Source of the DNA: G038396625 sp038396625 | GTDB taxonomy: Bacteria > Bacillota > Clostridia > Peptostreptococcales > Thermotaleaceae | Assembly: GCA_038396625.1 (NCBI GenBank) | Contig: CP121688.1 | Span: 930,001 to 994,000 of the forward strand | Direction of reading: 5' to 3' | DNA: 64,000 nucleotides | Shown here: piece after piece, positions 52,708-61,820 of the stretch | Layout: every line of letters begins with the position of its first letter | How positions within the stretch are numbered: position 1 is the stretch's first letter | Program-made: the position numbers and the translations under genes | Notes under the pieces: generated by a model | The model's input: only the letters and a program-made list of their open reading frames with translations | What the model was told of the DNA's origin: nothing | Databases searched by the model: none

Positions 52708-54099
52708 ATGAGAGTAGTCGTTTTAGGCGGAGGTCCGGGAGGATATGTGTGTGCCATCAGAGCAGCTCAGCTAGGGGCAAAGGTGACTTTGATTGAAAAA
52801 AAGCATCTAGGAGGAACTTGCTTAAATGTCGGTTGTATTCCAACGAAGGTACTGTTGCATACGGCAGAGTTATATAAGGTGATGAAGGAAGAAGCCGACA
52901 GCTTTGGGATCGGCTTAGATAATCTTCACGTGGACTGGCCTAAGCTTCAAGAGAGAAAAGATATGGTTATAGGACAGTTAGTGGGTGGTGTAGGGACCCT
53001 TTTAGATACAAACAACATAAGAATGGTTGCAGGAGAAGGAAAGTTTTTGGATAAAAGTAAAATAGAAGTAAAGCTTTTAGATGGAGGCAAGGAGATTATT
53101 GAGTTTGACAAGACGGTAATCGCAACGGGTTCAAGTCCTGTGAAAGTCCCCATACCTGGAGTAGAACTAGAAGGTGTTATTACAAGTGATGAGGCGCTTT
53201 CCCTCAGTCAAGTTCCTAAAAGTTTATGTATCATCGGGGGCGGCGTAATTGGTACAGAATTTGCGAGTGTCTATGCAAGCTTAGGAGCTGAAGTTACGAT
53301 TGTAGAAATGCTTCCTGAAATCCTAGGCAACATAGACAGCGATATTGCAGCGTGTCTTAAGAATAAGCTGATGGAGGATGGAGTGAAGATTTATACGGGG
53401 ACAAAAGTGGAAAGCATCCAGAAGGATGGTGAAAAGCTAAAGATTCACACAACTTCCAATGCAGACAGTTTATTTATCTCTGCTGAAAAAGTACTTTTAT
53501 CTATCGGAAGAAAACCTGCTATTGATAACATCGGACTTGAAAATCTAGGGATCAAGAAGGAAAAAAATAGGATCTTGGTAGATAAGCGGATGAAGACCAA
53601 TGTGGAAAATATCTATGCCATCGGAGACTGCAATGGAGGGATTCTTCTAGCCCATGTTGCCTCAGCGGAAGGTATGATTGCGGCAGAAAATATGATGGGT
53701 AAGTCTTCGAAGATAGATTTTAAAACGGTTCCCTCCTGTATTTATACAAGACCCGAGCTGGCTTCTGTTGGATTGACGGAAGCAGAAGCAAAAAAGCAGG
53801 GATATGCAGTTAAAACAGGTGTATTTCCTCTATATGCTAATGGGAAATCCATGATTATGGGTGAAGGAGAGGGAATGGTTAAATTTGTTGTGGATGCTCA
53901 TAACGATGAAATATTAGGACTTCATATGGCAGGACCTAGGGCTACAGATCTTATTGTGGAAGGAGCGCTGGCCATAAGACTAGAAGCCACCATCGATGAA
54001 ATCATCACAACGATTCATGCCCATCCAACAGTGGGAGAAGCGATACATGAAGCTGCCCATGCGGTACATGGGAATGCGATTCATTTACCCAAAATATAA
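52708..54099 (+). CDS. acoL: Dihydrolipoamide dehydrogenase E3
   Basis: The 463-residue flavoprotein reoxidises lipoamide with NAD+. It has VVVLGGGPGGYVCAIRAA (FAD), redox pair Cys38/Cys43 in GGTCLNVGC, IIGGGVIGTEFASVYASLG (NAD), and the active-site HAHPTVGEAIHEAAH near the end. The ATG at 52708 is 7 nt after GGGAGG; the ATG at 52702 is too close. It is the last gene of the aco operon. Confidence 0.95.
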   Translation: MRVVVLGGGPGGYVCAIRAAQLGAKVTLIEKKHLGGTCLNVGCIPTKVLLHTAELYKVMKEEADSFGIGLDNLHVDWPKLQERKDMVIGQLVGGVGTLLDTNNIRMVAGEGKFLDKSKIEVKLLDGGKEIIEFDKTVIATGSSPVKVPIPGVELEGVITSDEALSLSQVPKSLCIIGGGVIGTEFASVYASLGAEVTIVEMLPEILGNIDSDIAACLKNKLMEDGVKIYTGTKVESIQKDGEKLKIHTTSNADSLFISAEKVLLSIGRKPAIDNIGLENLGIKKEKNRILVDKRMKTNVENIYAIGDCNGGILLAHVASAEGMIAAENMMGKSSKIDFKTVPSCIYTRPELASVGLTEAEAKKQGYAVKTGVFPLYANGKSMIMGEGEGMVKFVVDAHNDEILGLHMAGPRATDLIVEGALAIRLEATIDEIITTIHAHPTVGEAIHEAAHAVHGNAIHLPKI

Positions 54100-54117
54100 A
54101 ATACATTGTTCTTTTAC

Positions 54118-54160
54118 AAAACAATCCATACCTAAGTTAGGTATGGATTGTTTTGTTTTA
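54118..54160 (+). terminator. Terminator of the aco operon
   Basis: A near-continuous 18-bp stem (AAAACAATCCATACCTAA and complement, one base between) is followed by TTTTGTTTTA. On the minus strand it also ends in T-rich sequence. Confidence 0.9.
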
Positions 54161-54288
54161 TTCTTTACCCAAATAAAAAACCAACAAAACAAAAACAAAA
54201 TAACAAAAAACCAACATTTTCTTAACACCCTCTTAACAGAAGAAAAATATAATAATCCATGTAAGACAACGGAGAGGAGGCGAAAATC

Positions 54289-55086
54289 ATAAAAATAATA
54301 GACAGCCACGTGCATACAAATTTTTCTGCAGATTGTGATACCCCTATGGAAGACATCATAAAACAATGTGTGACACTAGGGGTGGATACCGTGATGTTGA
54401 CCGATCATGTCGATTTTGACTATCCCGATGACATAGATTATGAAGTAGACTTTACAGCTTATAGAAAAGAAATCCAATCACTCAAAGAGAAATATCCACA
54501 GATGAAAATCTTGATGGGTGTAGAAATCGGGTATATGGGACATTTACAGGAAAAACTCAATGAGCTTATTGATACTTATCCATTTGATTTTGTCATAGGC
54601 TCGATTCATGCCTATAAAGGAAAAGAATTTTGTAAAAATGGATTTTTCAATGGAAAGACCCAAAAAGAAAGCTATCAAGAGTACTTTGAAGCAGTAAGGC
54701 ATATGGTAGCAGACTATGATAACTTTGATGTTGTTGGACACCTTGATTTTATTGTAAGATATGGTGACTTTCTCAAAAAGGAATTAAGCTATAGAGATTT
54801 TCAAGAGATGATCGATGAAATTTTGATGCTGATTATTCAAAAAGGGAAAGGAATAGAGCTCAATACATCAGGAATCAGATATGGTTTAGATGTGATGCAC
54901 CCAAGCAAGGATATTCTAAAAAAATACTTAGAGATGGGAGGGGAAATCATTACATTAGGCTCAGATAGTCATAGAGCAAAGGATTTGTTTCGTGACTTTG
55001 ATCAAGCCATAAAGGATTTAAAAGCCATAGGTTTTCAAAAGATAACCCAGTTTAAACAAAGACAGCCACATTTTATAAAAATCTAG
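54289..55086 (+). CDS. PHP-family phosphoesterase (HisK-like), probable AUA start
   Basis: The approximately 266-residue protein has the PHP metal motifs: HVH at residues 7 and 9, TDHVDFDYP, MGVEIGY, VIGSIHAYKG, GHLDFIVRYG and TLGSDSHRA. HisK-like PHP enzymes remove phosphate from histidinol phosphate or related esters. The first canonical codon is GTG 54310, which is inside HVH and would delete the first metal His. AGGAGG at 54275-54280 points to ATA 54289 (8 nt), giving the family start KIIDSHVH. An in-frame TAA at 54262 excludes a further start. It leads an importer operon. Confidence 0.85.
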   Translation: MKIIDSHVHTNFSADCDTPMEDIIKQCVTLGVDTVMLTDHVDFDYPDDIDYEVDFTAYRKEIQSLKEKYPQMKILMGVEIGYMGHLQEKLNELIDTYPFDFVIGSIHAYKGKEFCKNGFFNGKTQKESYQEYFEAVRHMVADYDNFDVVGHLDFIVRYGDFLKKELSYRDFQEMIDEILMLIIQKGKGIELNTSGIRYGLDVMHPSKDILKKYLEMGGEIITLGSDSHRAKDLFRDFDQAIKDLKAIGFQKITQFKQRQPHFIKI

Positions 55087-55114
55087 TCAAAAGATGATAA
55101 GGAGGATTTATACA

Positions 55115-56221
55115 ATGAACATGAAAAAGGTACTATCAAGTATTATGATAACTGGATTATTATCAACAGCTTTGGTAGGATGCGGCGGGCAAAATGCAGC
55201 AGACATTGGATCAAAGAATGAAGCCATAGCAGCAAAAAACTTAACCGTTGAGCAAATCATAGAGGAAGCGAAAAAAGAAGGACAAGTTGTCAGTGTAGGA
55301 ATGCCAGATTCTTGGGCGAACTGGAAGGGCACATGGGAAGATATCAACAAACTTTATGGACTAGAGCATACAGATACAGATATGTCTAGCTCAGAAGAAA
55401 TTGCAAAGTTTGAAGCAGAAAAAAATAATCCTACAGCAGATATTGGGGATGTCGGTTGGTCCTTTGGTCCAGTAGCAGAAGAAAAAGGTGTAACCATCAA
55501 GTATAAAACATCTTATTGGGATCAAATTCCAGACTGGGCAAAGGATGATGATGGAGATTGGATGTTAGGCTATACAGGTTCCCTTGCCATCATGACCAAT
55601 AAAAAATTAATTAAAAACCCTCCAAAATCTTTTCAAGATATCTTGGAAGGAGATTATAAGGTTTCTATAGGAACTGCTGAGGGAACACAAACACAAAATA
55701 CGATTTTGGCAGCGGCCTTTGCCTTTGGTGGCGATGAAACAAACATTCAGCCAGGTATAGATTTCTTTGCAGAACTTGCAAAGCAAGGAAGACTTTTGCC
55801 AAATAACAATGATCTTGCAAATATTGAAAATGGAGAAGTTGCAGTAACCTTTCTATGGGATTTTAATGCTTTAAATTATAGAGACATTATTGATAAAGAT
55901 CGATTCGATGTATGTATTCCTATGGATGCAAGTGTAAGAACAGGATATACAACCATCATCAATAAATATGCACCGCATCCACATGCAGCGATGCTAGCAA
56001 GAGAATATATTTTAAGCGATGAAGGACAAATCAATCTGGCAATAGGGTATGCAAAACCGATTCGTAGTGATGTAGTATTACCAGCAGAAATACAAGCAAA
56101 GTTATTGCCAGAAGAACAATATAAAAGTGTGAAAAATATTGAAGATCGAAAAGCATGGGAAGAGACCTCCAAAACCTTAAATCAATTATGGCAAGAGCAG
56201 GTGTTGGTGCATATCAACTAA
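55115..56221 (+). CDS. ABC transporter substrate-binding lipoprotein (type 2, Fe/phosphorylated-ligand class)
   Basis: The 368-residue protein has lipobox LVGC (Cys23) and a type 2 periplasmic-binding fold: QIIEEAKKEGQVVSVGMPD-like start (residues about 45-65), DIGDVGWSFGPVA in the middle, LAREYILSDEGQINLAIGYAKP near the end. This class binds iron, thiamine, polyamines, phosphonates or sugar phosphates. The phosphatase and phosphodiesterase neighbours favour a phosphorylated organic ligand (inference). AAGGAGG is 9 nt upstream. Confidence 0.85.
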   Translation: MNMKKVLSSIMITGLLSTALVGCGGQNAADIGSKNEAIAAKNLTVEQIIEEAKKEGQVVSVGMPDSWANWKGTWEDINKLYGLEHTDTDMSSSEEIAKFEAEKNNPTADIGDVGWSFGPVAEEKGVTIKYKTSYWDQIPDWAKDDDGDWMLGYTGSLAIMTNKKLIKNPPKSFQDILEGDYKVSIGTAEGTQTQNTILAAAFAFGGDETNIQPGIDFFAELAKQGRLLPNNNDLANIENGEVAVTFLWDFNALNYRDIIDKDRFDVCIPMDASVRTGYTTIINKYAPHPHAAMLAREYILSDEGQINLAIGYAKPIRSDVVLPAEIQAKLLPEEQYKSVKNIEDRKAWEETSKTLNQLWQEQVLVHIN

Positions 56222-56269
56222 TGAAGTTTTAAAAAAGAGAGCGCTTTATTGTACAGAAAGGGGAACACT

Positions 56270-57115
56270 ATGAACAAGAAAAACACAAAGCTTGTGATAC
56301 AGTTTCTTTCCCCATTAATATTGGTAGTATCGATGTTTTTGATACTACCTTATATATTAATGGTACTCGACAGCTTTCAAGGAAAAGAAATAGGCTTTAC
56401 TGTCAGCAATTATATAACCGCCCTTACAAATAAATTTTATCTAAATGCCATTGTAAACAGCTTGAAAATATCGATTTTATCAAGTGCCATAGGAATGACG
56501 ATTGCATTGATTTGCGCTTATGCCATTACACAATTTCATAGTACCCAACAAAATAAAATCATCACGATTTTAAATATGACGTCTAATTACTCTGGGGTGC
56601 CATTAGCCCTAGGATATATATTGTTGCTAGGCAATACAGGACTGTTTATTATGTTGTCAAAGCACAATGGGTGGAGTACCTTGAGCGAATTTAATGTATA
56701 TTCTTGGGTGGGACTGATTATCTGTTATGTATATTTTCAAATTCCCCTAGGGATCATGCTTGTTTATCCTGCTTTTTTAGGAATTCGTAAAGAATGGCAG
56801 GAATCAGCAGCGCTTTTGGGGGCCAATGAGCTACAATTCTGGATGAAAATAGGGATGCCCATTTTGATGCCCAGCATGATAGGGACCCTCAGTATATTAT
56901 TTGCAAATGCTATGAGTGCCTATGGTACGGCAATTGCCTTAGTAGGAAAAAACTATAATCTACTAACCATAAGAATAGGCTCCATGGTGGTAGGAGAAAT
57001 GATGCCTAATTACGAGTTAGCCAGTGCTTTAGCGGTGATATTAGGAGGACTGAATATGGCATTAATGGCCACAAATGAAAGAGTCAGCAAATTTATTAGG
57101 AGTGGATCAAGATGA
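56270..57115 (+). CDS. ABC transporter permease 1
   Basis: The 281-residue protein has about six membrane segments and an EAA-type loop (KEWQESAALLGANELQFWMKIGMPIL, about residues 176-200). It belongs to the PotB/PhnU/AfuB-like class. AAAGGGG precedes the ATG at 56270. It overlaps permease 2 by 4 nt. Confidence 0.88.
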   Translation: MNKKNTKLVIQFLSPLILVVSMFLILPYILMVLDSFQGKEIGFTVSNYITALTNKFYLNAIVNSLKISILSSAIGMTIALICAYAITQFHSTQQNKIITILNMTSNYSGVPLALGYILLLGNTGLFIMLSKHNGWSTLSEFNVYSWVGLIICYVYFQIPLGIMLVYPAFLGIRKEWQESAALLGANELQFWMKIGMPILMPSMIGTLSILFANAMSAYGTAIALVGKNYNLLTIRIGSMVVGEMMPNYELASALAVILGGLNMALMATNERVSKFIRSGSR

Positions 57116-57906
57116 AAAAAAAGACATTGTGGATGCATAGAGGGATTGTAGGCTTATTGATAGGCTATTTATTATTGCCTATATTGGTGACATTTTTATA
57201 TTCAGTGGCGACAGCTTGGTATCATTCCATATTGCCAGAAGGCTATACATTGAAATGGTATGGTATGTTATTTAGCAATATGAGGTTTTGGGAAGCCTTG
57301 GGTAGGTCTTTCCTTGTTTCAATCATACCAATCGTGCTATGTCTTATGATGATGTTATTGGCAATATTTGCAATCAGTATCTATTTTCCTCAATATGAGA
57401 AACTCTTACAAAGTGTGGTATTGCTTCCTTATGCCATCCCAGGGGTTGTATTGGCCATATCCTTGATCAGGCTTTATGCTACCAGCTTAGGTAATTCCAT
57501 AGGACTTCTGGTATTTGCTTACACCATATTTATCATACCTTATATGTATCAAGGGATTCGAAATAGTTTACGAACCATCAATATCGGGAAATTGGTAGAG
57601 GCAGCAGAATTATTGGGTGCCACAAAGATACAAGCTTTTAAAATGGTGATTCTCCCCAATATTCTTCCAGGAATACAGATTTCTATGCTTTTGTCATTTT
57701 CCGTATTGTTTGGGGAATTTACCTTTGTCAATTTATTGTTGGGAGGAAATTACGAAACCGTGCAAATGTATTTATATAAGATGTTATCAGAATCAGGACA
57801 TGTGTCCAGTGCCCTTGTTGTGACGTTCTTTACCATTGTATTGATCATTTCTTATATAGTTTTAAGATTGACAAAAAGTATAGAAGTTAAAAAAGTACAT
57901 GGATAG
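57112..57906 (+). CDS. ABC transporter permease 2
   Basis: The 264-residue partner permease has about six segments and an EAA loop (LVEAAELLGATKIQAFKMVILPNI, near residue 161). It resembles PotC/PhnV-like permeases. The ATPase gene follows 12 bp later with an AGGAGG site. Confidence 0.88.
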   Translation: MKKKTLWMHRGIVGLLIGYLLLPILVTFLYSVATAWYHSILPEGYTLKWYGMLFSNMRFWEALGRSFLVSIIPIVLCLMMMLLAIFAISIYFPQYEKLLQSVVLLPYAIPGVVLAISLIRLYATSLGNSIGLLVFAYTIFIIPYMYQGIRNSLRTINIGKLVEAAELLGATKIQAFKMVILPNILPGIQISMLLSFSVLFGEFTFVNLLLGGNYETVQMYLYKMLSESGHVSSALVVTFFTIVLIISYIVLRLTKSIEVKKVHG

Positions 57907-57918
57907 GAGGAAAATAGG

Positions 57919-58938
57919 ATGAGCTTTTTAGTGGTCAAAGAGGTAGAAAAAAAGTTTGAAGACTTACAAGTACTAAAAAAAGTTAATTTAAGCATAGAAA
58001 AAGGAAAGCTGATTACCCTATTAGGTCCCAGCGGCAGTGGGAAAAGTACATTGTTAAGATGTATTGCAGGACTTGAGGAGATTAGCGGAGGTTCGATTAT
58101 CGTAAATGGAGAAGATATTACCCATAAAGAGCCAAAGGACAGAGATGTTGGTATGGTATTTCAACAATATGTGTTGTTTCCAAATATGAATGTATATGAC
58201 AATATTGCCTTTGGAATGAAACTAAGAAAAATCGACAAAAAAGAAATAGACAAAAGGGTGCAAGAGGTTTTAGGAATTGTTGAATTAAAGGACAAAAAGG
58301 ATGCATACCCCCATCAATTATCTGGCGGACAGCAACAAAGGGTGGCATTAGCCCGATCGATTGTCCTACATCCTAAAATACTATTATTTGATGAACCGTT
58401 GAGTGCATTAGATCGAAAGATTCGAAAAAGCTTACAAATCGCCATTAAAAAGATCCAAAGACAATTAGATATTACCAGTGTATTTGTAACCCATGACCAA
58501 GAAGAGGCCATGACGATTTCCGATGAAATCTATGTGATGAATGGAGGGAAGATAGAACAAAGTGGTACTCCAAGGGAAATCTATAAAAATCCTAAGACTT
58601 CCTTTATTGCCAGATTTATCGGTGCCTATAATGTGATCGATAAAGAATCCTTTCAAAAATGCTTTCACCAACCGATAAAAGGAAAGGAAATAGCCATAAG
58701 ACCAGAGGTTATGGATATCACGAAGGAAGAGGTTATTCCATCGCAAAATGATATCGTGCTGAAGAACTGTGTCGTGACAGATGTATCCATTATAGGAAAT
58801 GTCATAAGATACGAAGTAAAAAATAAAAATCTTACTTTCAATGTGGATGTCATGAATAAAAATGTGGAAGAAATAGGATTAGAAGATAAAGTATCGATCA
58901 TTATACCCAAAAAATATTGTGTGCACATAGCGAGCTAA
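57919..58938 (+). CDS. ABC transporter ATPase
   Basis: The 339-residue PotA/FbpC-like ATPase has Walker A GPSGSGKST near residue 37, MVFQQYVLFPNMNV, signature LSGGQQQRVALARS, FDEPLSALDRKIR, and a carboxy TOBE-type domain (AIRPEVMDI). It energises the importer formed by the two permeases and the binding protein. Confidence 0.92.
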   Translation: MSFLVVKEVEKKFEDLQVLKKVNLSIEKGKLITLLGPSGSGKSTLLRCIAGLEEISGGSIIVNGEDITHKEPKDRDVGMVFQQYVLFPNMNVYDNIAFGMKLRKIDKKEIDKRVQEVLGIVELKDKKDAYPHQLSGGQQQRVALARSIVLHPKILLFDEPLSALDRKIRKSLQIAIKKIQRQLDITSVFVTHDQEEAMTISDEIYVMNGGKIEQSGTPREIYKNPKTSFIARFIGAYNVIDKESFQKCFHQPIKGKEIAIRPEVMDITKEEVIPSQNDIVLKNCVVTDVSIIGNVIRYEVKNKNLTFNVDVMNKNVEEIGLEDKVSIIIPKKYCVHIAS

Positions 58939-58954
58939 GATCAAGGAGGATCCT

Positions 58955-59767
58955 ATGAATAAGGTGATATTGATACTATTGGATGCCTTAAATTATGAAA
59001 CGGCAAAAAATAGGATGGGCTTTATGAACCATCTGGTAGAAACAAAGCATGCCCAATTTTATCGGGTAAAGGGCTGTCTACCCAGTTTGTCTAGACCTAT
59101 GTATGAAACCATTCTTACAGGAACAAACCCCATAGAACACGGGATATTCAACAATTTCATCAACAGAAGATCCAAAGAAGAAAGCATCTTTCATTTAGCA
59201 ACAAATAAGGGGCTCAAAACAGGGGCAGCGGCTTATTATTGGATCAGTGAATTGTATAATGAATCTCCCTTTGATATAATCGATCATAGAATACAAAATG
59301 ATGTATCAAAAAATATACAGCATGGCATTTTTTATTATGAAGATGAATATCCTGATAGTCATACTTTTTCAGATGGAGAATATATAAGAAGAACCTATGA
59401 TCCTGATTTTTTGCTGATCCATCCTATGAATATTGATTTAGCAGGGCATAAAACCTCCTGTGATGCACCTGCTTATATGGAAGCTGTATATAAGGTAGAC
59501 ATCATCCTCTCAAATTACATTCCGCAATGGATAAAACAAGGATATCATATCATAGTTACAGCTGATCACGGTATGAATGAAATCGGTACCCATGGAGCGA
59601 CAGGAGATACTGAGAGAATGGTTCCCTTGTTTACGATAGGAGAAAAGTTTCAGGATTGTAATGTGGAAACAGTAGATCAGCGAATCATAGCTCCTACCAT
59701 TTGTAGACTGTTGGATATTAAATGGAGCAAAAAAATGATAGATAAAAAATTTAAAGGACTGAGATGA
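58955..59767 (+). CDS. Nucleotide pyrophosphatase/phosphodiesterase-family phosphohydrolase
   Basis: The 270-residue protein shows the alkaline phosphatase superfamily metal and nucleophile pattern: ILLDALNYETAK near residue 6, PSLSRPMYETILTGTNP near 45 (nucleophile region), HPMNIDLAGH near 159, VTADHGMNE near 203, and GTHG near 213. It lacks a signal peptide, so it acts in the cytoplasm, on the imported compound. Relatives cleave phosphodiesters or phosphonates. It sits in the operon between the ATPase and the DeoR regulator. Confidence 0.83.
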   Translation: MNKVILILLDALNYETAKNRMGFMNHLVETKHAQFYRVKGCLPSLSRPMYETILTGTNPIEHGIFNNFINRRSKEESIFHLATNKGLKTGAAAYYWISELYNESPFDIIDHRIQNDVSKNIQHGIFYYEDEYPDSHTFSDGEYIRRTYDPDFLLIHPMNIDLAGHKTSCDAPAYMEAVYKVDIILSNYIPQWIKQGYHIIVTADHGMNEIGTHGATGDTERMVPLFTIGEKFQDCNVETVDQRIIAPTICRLLDIKWSKKMIDKKFKGLR

Positions 59768-59768
59768 T

Positions 59769-60554
59769 ATGCAGCATTTATCTGCAGAGGAAAGAAAAGA
59801 ACGGATCCTGTATGAATTAAATAACTATGGAAAAGTAATGGTAAAACAATTGGCAGAACAATTTGGGGTAACGATGGAGACCATAAGAAGAGATCTTGAC
59901 TTTTTAGAGATCCAGTGTCAGTTAAAACGAATCCATGGCGGCGCCATTAAAATTTCCTATGATAAAACAGAACCCTCTCACACCCAAAGAAGAGACGTGT
60001 TTCGGGAAGAAAAGCAAAAAATAGGACATAGGGCGGCAAATTTTATCAACGATGATGAAGTCATTGCCATCGATACAGGGACGACTACCTGTGAGATATT
60101 GTATCATTTAAAAGATAAGAAAAATATTACGGTCATTCTCAATAACATTGCAGCCTTGAACATCATCATGGATTTAAAAAATAAAGGTTTATTCCATGGA
60201 AAAATTTTATTCTTAGGAGGCGAAATTAATACCGATCAACTTTCTAGCTTTGGTCCTATGAGTGAAAAAATGATGGGTGATTTTTATGTGGACAAAGCAT
60301 TCATAGCAGTGGGAGGAATGAGTTTAAAACATGGCTTGACCAGCTATGACATGAATGAAGCCAGTCTCACCCAAAAAATTATGGAAAACGCCAAAGAAGT
60401 AGTGGTTGTAGCAGATCATTCTAAAATCGGAGTCAGAAACTTTTACAAAATCTGTGAGATAGAGGAGACCCATATGATTGTAAGTGATGAAAATCCTCCT
60501 AAGGAGTGGGAAGAATTTCTTGGGAAAAATGAGATGAAATGGATAAAAGCATGA
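59769..60554 (+). CDS. DeoR-family transcriptional regulator
   Basis: The 261-residue protein has the DeoR winged helix (MVKQLAEQFGVTMETIRRDLDFLE, residues about 23-46), GGAI, and the DeoRC effector domain (DTGTTTCEI; LFLGGEINTD; DKAFIAVGGMS). DeoRC domains bind phosphorylated sugars or related metabolites. It is the last gene of the operon and begins 2 bp after the phosphodiesterase gene ends. It probably represses the operon in response to a phosphorylated product. Confidence 0.9.
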   Translation: MQHLSAEERKERILYELNNYGKVMVKQLAEQFGVTMETIRRDLDFLEIQCQLKRIHGGAIKISYDKTEPSHTQRRDVFREEKQKIGHRAANFINDDEVIAIDTGTTTCEILYHLKDKKNITVILNNIAALNIIMDLKNKGLFHGKILFLGGEINTDQLSSFGPMSEKMMGDFYVDKAFIAVGGMSLKHGLTSYDMNEASLTQKIMENAKEVVVVADHSKIGVRNFYKICEIEETHMIVSDENPPKEWEEFLGKNEMKWIKA

Positions 60555-60557
60555 TAT

Positions 60558-60588
60558 AAGACTTGTTTTAAACAGGTCTTTTTATTTT
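60558..60588 (+). terminator. Terminator of the importer operon
   Basis: AAGACTTGTTT pairs with AAACAGGTCTT (one wobble), then a T-rich run. Confidence 0.8.
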
Positions 60589-60737
60589 GGGTTTGAAAAT
60601 AATATCGTTTTATATAGAAAATAATTTTATAAGATTTTATAGTTATGTAGGAGACTGTGCTATGATAATATTGAAAAATTTATAAAATATATTTCAAATA
60701 TTACTATATAATTAATTGAAAATAAGGGGGATGCACT

Positions 60738-61064
60738 TTGAATATCAAACCAAAAGAATCCACAAAGCGAATCATAAAAATCACATACTGTATCCTGATG
60801 GCAGTAGCCCTTATTGCTGCTATTGTCAGTGTTAGAGATACACATAATAAGATAGCTGGCACTATATTTTATAGTATTGTGATGTTTGTATGGATTTTAA
60901 GGACGTGTTTTCCTAGAATGATATTTGAGACGAGAAAGGCTTTCTTTAAAAAATATAAAAATAAAGAAATACAAAAATATGAAATTATGATGGATCGTAT
61001 TTTGGCCGTTTTTTGGCTGGTATTTTCTGTATATCAGATTAAGCGCATATGGAAGTATTTATAA
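60738..61064 (+). CDS. Hypothetical membrane protein, 108 aa
   Basis: The protein has two or three membrane segments (about residues 12-30, 42-58 and 88-102) and a basic loop (FETRKAFFKKYKNKEI). The TTG at 60738 has AAGGGGG 7 nt upstream. It stands alone between two gene-poor gaps. No family is recognised. Confidence 0.55.
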   Translation: MNIKPKESTKRIIKITYCILMAVALIAAIVSVRDTHNKIAGTIFYSIVMFVWILRTCFPRMIFETRKAFFKKYKNKEIQKYEIMMDRILAVFWLVFSVYQIKRIWKYL

Positions 61065-61362
61065 GAGACTAAAAAGCTTATTTGAAAAGATTGATAATCC
61101 TTAGAAAGAAAAAATGGGTATAATTCTTTAAAAATGAAGTATGAAGAAAAAGCCTAATATTTTTTATAAAAGAATGGCTGATTCAACTAAAATCTCCTGA
61201 GACGATTGAAAAAATAAATTAACGAGAAAAACAACAATATGATAAAAACATCTTAAACGCTATATACTTCGTATTTCCCTAAATTATTTTATAAAATCCT
61301 TTTAAATGAGTCATACTAAATTTGTTTACAAACGATATAAATTTAAGGGAGGTACAAGATAA
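61065..61362. other. Gene-free stretch
   Basis: The 298-bp gap is A/T-rich. A 24-codon scrap ending in KEWLIQLKSPETIEKIN stops at about 61220, but lacks a start and ribosome site. No hairpin or promoter was identified with confidence. Confidence 0.5.
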
Positions 61363-61719
61363 ATGAGTATTGTTGGAAATGTTAATAATCAGAACATGCA
61401 AAGTTGTATTGATGCTTGTACGAAATGCTTACAAGCCTGTGAAGAATGTCTTACCTTATGTTTACGTGAGGCAGATGTAAAAAGTAGAGTTAGTTGTATA
61501 GAAATGCTTCGAGATTGTATTGATATTTGCCGTTTAGCTATTGGCTATATGTCAAGAGGAAGTAAGTATGCTGAGGAGATTTGTAAAACATGTGCAACCA
61601 TCTGTGATGCTTGTGCAAAAGATTGTGAGATGTTCCAAGATACACATTGTAAGAAATGTGCTGAAATTTGCCGTATGTGTGCAGATGAATGCAGAAAAAT
61701 GAGCATGACTATGGTATAA
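61363..61719 (+). CDS. Cysteine-rich four-helix (DUF326, Csp-like) copper-binding protein
   Basis: The 118-residue protein has 19 cysteines spaced mainly as CxxxC and CxxC along helices (for example CIDACTKCLQACEECLTLC). This is the pattern of DUF326/Csp proteins, which store Cu(I) inside a four-helix bundle. No signal peptide is seen, so it is cytosolic (Csp3-like). AAGGGAGG precedes the ATG and a terminator follows, so it is monocistronic. Confidence 0.88.
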   Translation: MSIVGNVNNQNMQSCIDACTKCLQACEECLTLCLREADVKSRVSCIEMLRDCIDICRLAIGYMSRGSKYAEEICKTCATICDACAKDCEMFQDTHCKKCAEICRMCADECRKMSMTMV

Positions 61720-61739
61720 AAGCAAATAGAAAAATTTTT

Positions 61740-61771
61740 AAATAACTACAGTTCAAACTGTGGTTATTTTT
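61740..61771 (+). terminator. Rho-independent terminator
   Basis: AAATAACTACAGT pairs with ACTGTGGTTATTT (one wobble) and a T-run follows. Confidence 0.85.
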
Positions 61772-61820
61772 TTGGCATAAAAGTTGCATTAGGTATATGC
61801 AGATGAAAGGGGGATGAATT

